Of a DNA stretch of 12,809 bases, positions 5,603 through 10,139 are shown piece after piece. The stretch comes from Candidatus Sulfopaludibacter sp. SbA3 (GTDB taxonomy: Bacteria > Acidobacteriota > Terriglobia > Bryobacterales > Bryobacteraceae). The notes under the pieces were generated by a model. It had not been told where the DNA came from and did no database searches. It was given only the letters and a program-made list of their open reading frames with translations. The stretch covers positions 1 through 12,809 of the forward strand of contig CAMAUG010000081.1 in assembly GCA_945861255.1 (NCBI GenBank), in the 5' to 3' direction. Each line of letters opens with the position of its first letter. The first letter of the stretch is position 1. The translations under genes and the position numbers were made by a program.

Positions 5603-6858
5603 CCCTCGCGCTGCTGGTTGCGGACTTGGCAGTCGCCGTTCTGGTGATGCTGGCGACGACGATCCAGGTCTTGTACCTGGAGTCGTTACGGATCCGTGCA
5701 CGAGAGCTGCCCGCTCTCGAATTCTTCAAGGAAACGCTGGAAGCGAAAATCGGCCTGGAAACCGAAATCGGCGCCCTGACGTTTTCGTTGATCAAGCACC
5801 TGGGTCTGTCTGTCGTGGGCGTGCTGACCCTGGCGATCACCGCGCGGAGCGCGAGCGGCGCGGAGGCTTTGACAGCGGCCATTGTATTGACCGTACTGTA
5901 TGCAATTCTGGGCGCTTACATTGTTCCGCAGATCGTCTACCGCAAAAGCAGCGGCCGGGGCCTGTTGATTCTCGCGCCGCTATTCCGAGCGATGGCGCTG
6001 TTGGTGAAACCCCTGACGTGGGCCTTGGGGTTCTTGCAGTCGGTCTTCGAATTGGGGGATCATCCCCGGCCGGAGGAGTCGCCGACGCCGGAGGAACACA
6101 TTGAAGCCCTGATCGCCGCGGGCGAAGAAGAGGGAATTATCGAAAAGGGCGACCGCGAGCTGATTCAGTCCGTGGTTGCGTTCGGCGATATGACGGTGCG
6201 CGAAGTAATGACACCGCGTCCGCGAGTGGTCGCCATCCAGCACAACGCCACGCTGGAAGATTTGCGCCAATTGGTGATTCACGAACAGTTTTCGCGGATT
6301 CCGGTATATGAAGAAACCATCGATCAGATCATGGGATTCGTCCACGTGCGCGACATGTTTGAACTGGATGACGAAGACCGCGCGACCAAGAAAATCCGCG
6401 ATGTGATGCGCCCCATCCGGGCAGTGCCCGAAACCAAGCCCGTCAACGATCTGCTCCGCGATATGCAGGAAGAGGGCGCGCACATGGCCGTCGTCATCGA
6501 CGAATACGGCGCGACGGCCGGCATTGTGACTCTGGAAGACATGGTGGAGGAAATCGTCGGCGAAATTCACGATGAGCACGAGCCGGAACGCGATTTCCGC
6601 AAGGAACCCGACGGCAGCTACGTCGTCTCCGGAAGCTTTGACCTGGGCCGCTTGGAAGACCTGCTGGATTTTCATCCTCAGCAGAACACGGAATCGACGA
6701 CGGTCGGCGGCCTGGTGACAGAGTGGCTGGGGCACGTCCCCGCGGCAGGCGAGCGGACCTCGCGCGACGGCATCTCGATCCAGGTGTTGGCGGCGAACCA
6801 CCTGCGCGTGGATCAAGTGCGCGTGGCCAAAGCCGCTGAAAGAAACGCCGCGGAATGA
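5599..6858 (+). CDS. CorC/HlyC-like membrane protein: divergent CNNM-type domain, CBS pair, CorC_HlyC domain
   Basis: The 419-residue protein combines an N-terminal membrane domain, a CBS pair and a C-terminal CorC_HlyC domain, the layout of the CNNM/CorB family linked to Mg2+ export. Hydrophobic segments lie near 2-26, 58-80, 91-113 and 122-147. CBS motifs cover about 198-255 (VREVMTPRPRVVAI) and 265-322 (IRDVMRPIRAVPE), and DEYGATAGIVTLEDMVEEIV (301-320) is a strong family signature. The CorC_HlyC domain follows at about 332-410. The membrane part is unusual: the expected FSGSETA-like stretch in the first helix and GEIxPK at the third are not seen, with YIVPQIV instead. Ion transport is therefore unproven and a regulatory role is possible. 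ATGA overlap with ybeY and 10 nt to era place it in the ribosome/RNA operon. Confidence 0.9.
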   Translation: MTLALLVADLAVAVLVMLATTIQVLYLESLRIRARELPALEFFKETLEAKIGLETEIGALTFSLIKHLGLSVVGVLTLAITARSASGAEALTAAIVLTVLYAILGAYIVPQIVYRKSSGRGLLILAPLFRAMALLVKPLTWALGFLQSVFELGDHPRPEESPTPEEHIEALIAAGEEEGIIEKGDRELIQSVVAFGDMTVREVMTPRPRVVAIQHNATLEDLRQLVIHEQFSRIPVYEETIDQIMGFVHVRDMFELDDEDRATKKIRDVMRPIRAVPETKPVNDLLRDMQEEGAHMAVVIDEYGATAGIVTLEDMVEEIVGEIHDEHEPERDFRKEPDGSYVVSGSFDLGRLEDLLDFHPQQNTESTTVGGLVTEWLGHVPAAGERTSRDGISIQVLAANHLRVDQVRVAKAAERNAAE

Positions 6859-6872
6859 AAGTAGCGGAATGA
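6850..6872 (+). repeat. 9-nt direct repeat GCGGAATGA spanning the corC/era junction
   Basis: GCGGAATGA occurs at 6850-6858 and 6864-6872. The first copy contains the CorC-like stop (TGA 6856-6858); the second contains the Era start (ATG 6869-6871). Between them ATG 6855 opens a five-codon frame, MKVAE, whose TGA (6870-6872) overlaps the Era ATG. Confidence 0.6.
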
Positions 6873-7774
6873 GGCAGAAGAAGACCAAACACCGCGCCGG
6901 ATTCGTAGTGATTTTGGGGCGCCCCAACGCTGGGAAGTCGACGCTGTTGAACGCGCTGCTGGGAACCAAGCTGGCGATCGTCGCGGCCAAACCCCAAACC
7001 ACGCGTACGGCGATTCAAGGCGTGCTCACGCTGCCCGAGGCGCAGATCGTTTTCACGGACACCCCAGGGATTCACAAATCGGCAACGCTGCTCAATCGCC
7101 GCATGATGGACGCCGTGCGCGCCGCGGCGGACTCGCCCGATGTGGCGTTGTTCGTGATCGACGCGTTGGCGCCTTTCACGGAAGAAGACTCGCAGGCGGT
7201 GGATCTAGCCAAGAAGATCGATGGGCCGGTGATCGCCGTGCTCAACAAGATCGATTGGCTGGAGGCCAAGCCGAAGATTCTGGCGCTCATTGAACAATAC
7301 CGGGCGCTGCTCGATTTCGCGGCGTATGTGCCGGTGTCCGCGCGCAAGGGAGACGGCCTGGCGGAACTGATCGAGGAGATCGTGAAGCGGCTGCCGGCAG
7401 GTCCCGCGTTGTTCCCCAAAGACTACATAACCGATCAGCCGGAGCGGTACCTTGCGTCGGAAGTGGTGCGCGAGAAAGTGCTGCACCATACCCGGCAGGA
7501 AGTGCCGCACGCTGTCACGGTCACCGTGGAATCCTGGGAGGAAGCGCCTAGGCTGTTGCGAGTCGGCGCCACGATTTTCGTGGAGCGGCCGGGGCAGAAG
7601 GCGATCCTGATCGGCGCGGGTGGCGCGGCTCTGAAGAAAATCGGCACCTTGGCGCGCCTGGAGATGGAGCGGCTGTTCGGCCGCAAGGTTTTCCTGCAAC
7701 TCTTCGTAAAGGTACAGCCTGGGTGGCGCGAGAACCCCGCGATGGTGGCTTCCGTGGATTGGCGTGGCGCATGA
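6869..7774 (+). CDS. era: GTPase Era
   Basis: Era is an essential GTPase that binds the 3' end of 16S rRNA and takes part in 30S subunit maturation, at the cytoplasm/inner-membrane interface. The 301 residues match the family. GTPase motifs are in order: G1 GRPNAGKST (17-25), G2 around T45 in PQTTRT, G3 DTPG (64-67), G4 NKID (126-129) and G5 SAR (157-159). The C-terminal KH domain has its GxxG loop in IGAGGAALKKIG (about 252-263), then FLQLFVKVQPGWREN. ATG 6869 is fixed by the conserved N-terminus; no good Shine-Dalgarno sequence is present, and the start overlaps the stop of a five-codon mini-frame. Location beside phoH and ybeY groups three ribosome-assembly factors in one probable transcript. 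Confidence 0.97.
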   Translation: MRQKKTKHRAGFVVILGRPNAGKSTLLNALLGTKLAIVAAKPQTTRTAIQGVLTLPEAQIVFTDTPGIHKSATLLNRRMMDAVRAAADSPDVALFVIDALAPFTEEDSQAVDLAKKIDGPVIAVLNKIDWLEAKPKILALIEQYRALLDFAAYVPVSARKGDGLAELIEEIVKRLPAGPALFPKDYITDQPERYLASEVVREKVLHHTRQEVPHAVTVTVESWEEAPRLLRVGATIFVERPGQKAILIGAGGAALKKIGTLARLEMERLFGRKVFLQLFVKVQPGWRENPAMVASVDWRGA

Positions 7775-7783
7775 TAGTGTCTC

Positions 7784-7804
7784 GCGGTGCGCGGTGCAAC
7801 ACCG
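7784..7804 (+). repeat. Tandem 7-mer and small hairpin after era
   Basis: GCGGTGC occurs twice head-to-tail (7784-7790 and 7791-7797). CGGTG (7792-7796) pairs with CACCG (7800-7804) around a 3-nt loop. No T-run follows, so termination after era is not supported. Confidence 0.4.
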
Positions 7805-7842
7805 GATGTAAGATGAAGAGTGCCGGATGTAAGATTAAGTGT
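7801..7842 (+). repeat. Two 21-nt tandem repeats directly before the BON gene
   Basis: Units at 7801-7821 and 7822-7842 share 18 of 21 bases; the conserved core is CCGGATGTAAGAT. The second unit ends exactly at the base before ATG 7843. Each unit carries a -10-like TAAGAT (7809-7814 and 7830-7835), so the duplication doubles a possible promoter element. In frame with the BON gene the units would read as two similar Cys/Lys-rich heptapeptides, but I place the start after them. Confidence 0.75.
7830..7835 (+). promoter_or_regulatory. Candidate -10 box for the BON gene (TAAGAT)
   Basis: TAAGAT ends 7 nt before ATG 7843, the spacing expected for a leaderless transcript. A second copy lies 21 nt upstream within the tandem repeat. 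No Shine-Dalgarno sequence precedes the ATG. The alternative is read-through from era. Confidence 0.3.
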
Positions 7843-8130
7843 ATGAGACGTTTGGTCCCGATTCTGTTGATATGTCTTCTGATCGCACCCCTCCTCGCCG
7901 CGCAGGGCACGCCCGACGATGACCGTATTTACGACGACGTCCGCCGCAGACTGGCCGACGATGTCGATGTAAGGGGCGGCGCGCTGGACGTGGCAGTGAG
8001 CAAGGGCACCGTCACTCTCAAGGGCCGTGTCCGCGATGAAAAAGCCAAGGAAAAGGCCACGCGGGTCGCGAAACGGGTCAAGGGCGTAGCCAACGTAGAC
8101 AATCAGCTGAAACTATTGAGCGAAAACTAA
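7843..8130 (+). CDS. Secreted BON-domain protein
   Basis: From ATG 7843 the product has 95 residues: basic MRR, a hydrophobic core (about 4-19, LVPILLICLLIAPLLA) and probable signal-peptidase cleavage near AAQG (19-22). One BON domain follows (about 26-93). BON domains are small alpha/beta modules found in periplasmic osmotic-stress proteins such as OsmY, thought to bind membranes or lipids. VAVSKGTVTLKGRVRDEKAKEKA (51-73) and VKGVANVDNQL (79-89) are typical BON strand and turn motifs; the key glycines are present. The frame is open upstream to ATG 7723, inside era, but that would put the signal peptide internally, so 7843 is preferred. No lipobox precedes the Cys at residue 11. It may be carried by the era transcript or have its own promoter; its role here is not known. 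Confidence 0.85.
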   Translation: MRRLVPILLICLLIAPLLAAQGTPDDDRIYDDVRRRLADDVDVRGGALDVAVSKGTVTLKGRVRDEKAKEKATRVAKRVKGVANVDNQLKLLSEN

Positions 8131-8184
8131 GCGCCCCCGTTGGGATAAGGCGTTCGCCGCTCCACATCGCTTCACTGCTCGCTC

Positions 8185-8195
8185 CGCGTAACGCG
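8185..8195 (+). promoter_or_regulatory. Palindrome in the -35 region of the methionine unit
   Basis: CGCGT-A-ACGCG is a perfect 5-bp inverted repeat with a one-base centre. It overlaps where a -35 hexamer would sit relative to TATAAT 8215-8220, and no recognisable -35 is present. It could be a regulator's operator, but such a short GC-rich palindrome can occur by chance. Confidence 0.25.
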
Positions 8196-8214
8196 CCTGT
8201 TGTGAGCACGACGT

Positions 8215-8220
8215 TATAAT
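8215..8220 (+). promoter_or_regulatory. Consensus -10 box (TATAAT), leaderless start of the methionine unit
   Basis: A perfect TATAAT is separated by 5 nt (GGTTC) from ATG 8226. The expected RNA start, 6-8 nt after the box, falls on or next to the A of the ATG, so the mRNA should have almost no 5' leader. No Shine-Dalgarno sequence precedes the ATG. The 95-nt gap after the BON gene agrees with a new transcription unit, and a leaderless RNA leaves no room for a SAM or cobalamin riboswitch. Confidence 0.65.
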
Positions 8221-8225
8221 GGTTC

Positions 8226-10139
8226 ATGACCGCTCCATCTATCCAGAGCCGATCATTTCAAGGACGATCATCGGAGTTCCGCGATACGCTGGGCCTACGG
8301 GTCCTGGTAGCGGATGGAGCCATGGGCACCATGTTGTATTCGCGTGGTGTCTTCATCAACCGCTGCTTCGATGAGTTGAACCTTTCCGCGCCCGATCTGG
8401 TTCGCCAGATTCACCGCGAATACGTGGAAGCGGGAGCGGATATCCTTCAGACCAACACGTTCGGCGCGAACCGCGTGAGGCTGGCGGGGTTCAGCCTTAC
8501 CGAAAAGGTGCGCGCCATTAACGAAGCCGGGGTACGGCTGGCCAAGGAAGCCGCACAGGAAAAAGCGTTTGTCGCAGGCACCATTGGACCTCTTGGAATC
8601 CACCTGGAGCCGCTTGGTCCCACCTCTTTCGCCGAAGCGCGCGTCGTTTTCCGCGAACAGGCGGAAGCGCTGATCGCGGCCGGAGCGGACCTGTTGATCC
8701 TTGAAACCTTCACCGATTTGAACGAAGTTCGTGAAGCTGTATTCGCGGCGCGCGAGGCGGCCGGCGAAGGCCCGGTGGTGATTGCCCAGGTGGCGGTGGA
8801 CGACTTCGGCCGGCTGCTGGGAGGTACTTCCATCGAGACCGTGGTGAGCGCGGTGAATGACTGGCCGGTGGATGTGTTCGGCTTCAATTGTTCGGTTGGC
8901 CCCAAGGCGATTCTGGAGGCGGTGGAGCAGGCCGCCCGGTACACGTCCAAGCCGCTGAGCGCCATGCCCAACGCGGGCATTCCGGAGCGCGTCGAAGGCC
9001 GCAACATCTATTTGTCATCGCCGGAATACATGGCGCAGTATGCCAACCGGCTGCTACGCGCGGGCGCCAGGATCGTGGGAGGCTGCTGCGGAACTACGCC
9101 CGAACATATCAAACTGATCGTTTCCGAGACACGCTCGTTTCAACCGCGGCAGGCAGTTGGGCCCGGGCGGGCGGCGGGGGTCGAACTCGCGGGAGCGGCG
9201 CATGTCAAGGGACTTGAAGTAGGAGCGCGCGTCAAGGCACTGGATCCCGTTCCCATGGCGCAAAAATCGACGCTGGGCGCGAAACTCGCCGCGGGCAAGT
9301 TCGTAACGTTCGTCGAAATTCTCCCTCCCCGCGGGACGGATGCGTCCAAGGAAATCGCGGGCGCGCGGCTATGCGCTGAAAGCGGTATCGACTGCATCAA
9401 CGTCCCTGACGGTCCGCGCGCCAGCGCACGTATGAGCGCGCAGGTAACCTGCCAGCTGATCCAGCAGCAAGCGGGGATCGAAGCCGTCAATCACTTCTGC
9501 TGCCGCGACCGCAATATTCTCGGAATTCAGTCTGAACTGCTGGGCTCGCATGCCGCCGGGGTGCGCAACCTGATCTGCATCACCGGGGACCCGCCGCGCA
9601 TGGGAATTTATCCGGCCGCGACGGCGGTGTTCGACGTGGATGCCATCGGCCTGGTGAATATCGCCAAGAATTTGAACTGCGGTCTGGACATCGGCGGCAA
9701 TCCCATGGGATCTCAAACGGCGCTGTTGATCGGCGTCGGCGCGAACCCTGGCGCTCTCCAAATGGACGAGGAAATTCGCCGTTTTGAGTGGAAGCTGCAA
9801 GCCGGCGCCGAGTACGTGGTGACGCAACCGGTGTTCGATCTGGATCTGCTGGAGGGCTTTCTGAAACGGATTGAAGGTACGAAGATTCCCGTGATTTGCG
9901 GCATCTGGCCCCTGACCAGCTACCGTAACGCCGAATTCATGGTGAATGAGCTGCGCGTGCCGGTTCCGGCTCACTACATGGAGCGCATGCGGCGAGCCGA
10001 TAGTGGAGACGCGGCGCGCGACGCGGGCGTCGCCATCGCGCGCGAGATGGTGGCGCGCGTGCGCCCCATGGTGCAGGGCATACAACTCAGCGCACCTTTC
10101 GGCCGCTACCAGATGGCGCTGGATGTGGCGGCGGTATGA
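8226..10139 (+). CDS. Bifunctional homocysteine S-methyltransferase / 5,10-methylenetetrahydrofolate reductase
   Basis: This 637-residue fusion resembles Bacillus subtilis YitJ. The N-terminal half (about 20-305) is a zinc-dependent homocysteine S-methyltransferase: VADGAMGTML (28-37), and zinc ligands C222 in FNCSVGP plus C287-C288 in GGCCGTTPEH. The C-terminal part (about 350-637) is a MetF-type TIM barrel reducing 5,10-methylene- to 5-methyltetrahydrofolate with FAD: VEILPPRG carries E364 (E. coli MetF E28), CITGDPP carries D455 (E. coli D120), and TQPVF carries Q534. A linker of about 45 residues separates them. The methyl donor of the N-terminal domain cannot be read from sequence; 5-methyltetrahydrofolate from the fused reductase, S-methylmethionine or betaine are options. 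ATG 8226 follows the TATAAT box by 5 nt. The stop overlaps the metH start as ATGA. Confidence 0.93.
   Translation: MTAPSIQSRSFQGRSSEFRDTLGLRVLVADGAMGTMLYSRGVFINRCFDELNLSAPDLVRQIHREYVEAGADILQTNTFGANRVRLAGFSLTEKVRAINEAGVRLAKEAAQEKAFVAGTIGPLGIHLEPLGPTSFAEARVVFREQAEALIAAGADLLILETFTDLNEVREAVFAAREAAGEGPVVIAQVAVDDFGRLLGGTSIETVVSAVNDWPVDVFGFNCSVGPKAILEAVEQAARYTSKPLSAMPNAGIPERVEGRNIYLSSPEYMAQYANRLLRAGARIVGGCCGTTPEHIKLIVSETRSFQPRQAVGPGRAAGVELAGAAHVKGLEVGARVKALDPVPMAQKSTLGAKLAAGKFVTFVEILPPRGTDASKEIAGARLCAESGIDCINVPDGPRASARMSAQVTCQLIQQQAGIEAVNHFCCRDRNILGIQSELLGSHAAGVRNLICITGDPPRMGIYPAATAVFDVDAIGLVNIAKNLNCGLDIGGNPMGSQTALLIGVGANPGALQMDEEIRRFEWKLQAGAEYVVTQPVFDLDLLEGFLKRIEGTKIPVICGIWPLTSYRNAEFMVNELRVPVPAHYMERMRRADSGDAARDAGVAIAREMVARVRPMVQGIQLSAPFGRYQMALDVAAV

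Noticed and set aside
5980..7002. A long - strand frame (340 codons) across the CorC-like and era genes
   Set aside because: Long antisense frames are expected opposite high-GC genes; it spans two well-supported genes and has no family resemblance.
7723..7842. Extended N-terminus of the BON protein starting inside era
   Set aside because: It would bury a clear signal peptide 40 residues inside the protein and consists largely of translated tandem repeat; ATG 7843 is much better.
8149..8158. GGCGTTCGCC as a terminator after the BON gene
   Set aside because: The stem is only 4 bp around 2 bases and no T-run follows.
8131..8225. SAM or cobalamin riboswitch upstream of the methionine genes
   Set aside because: The gap is 95 nt, contains no recognisable riboswitch core, and the predicted RNA start is at the ATG.
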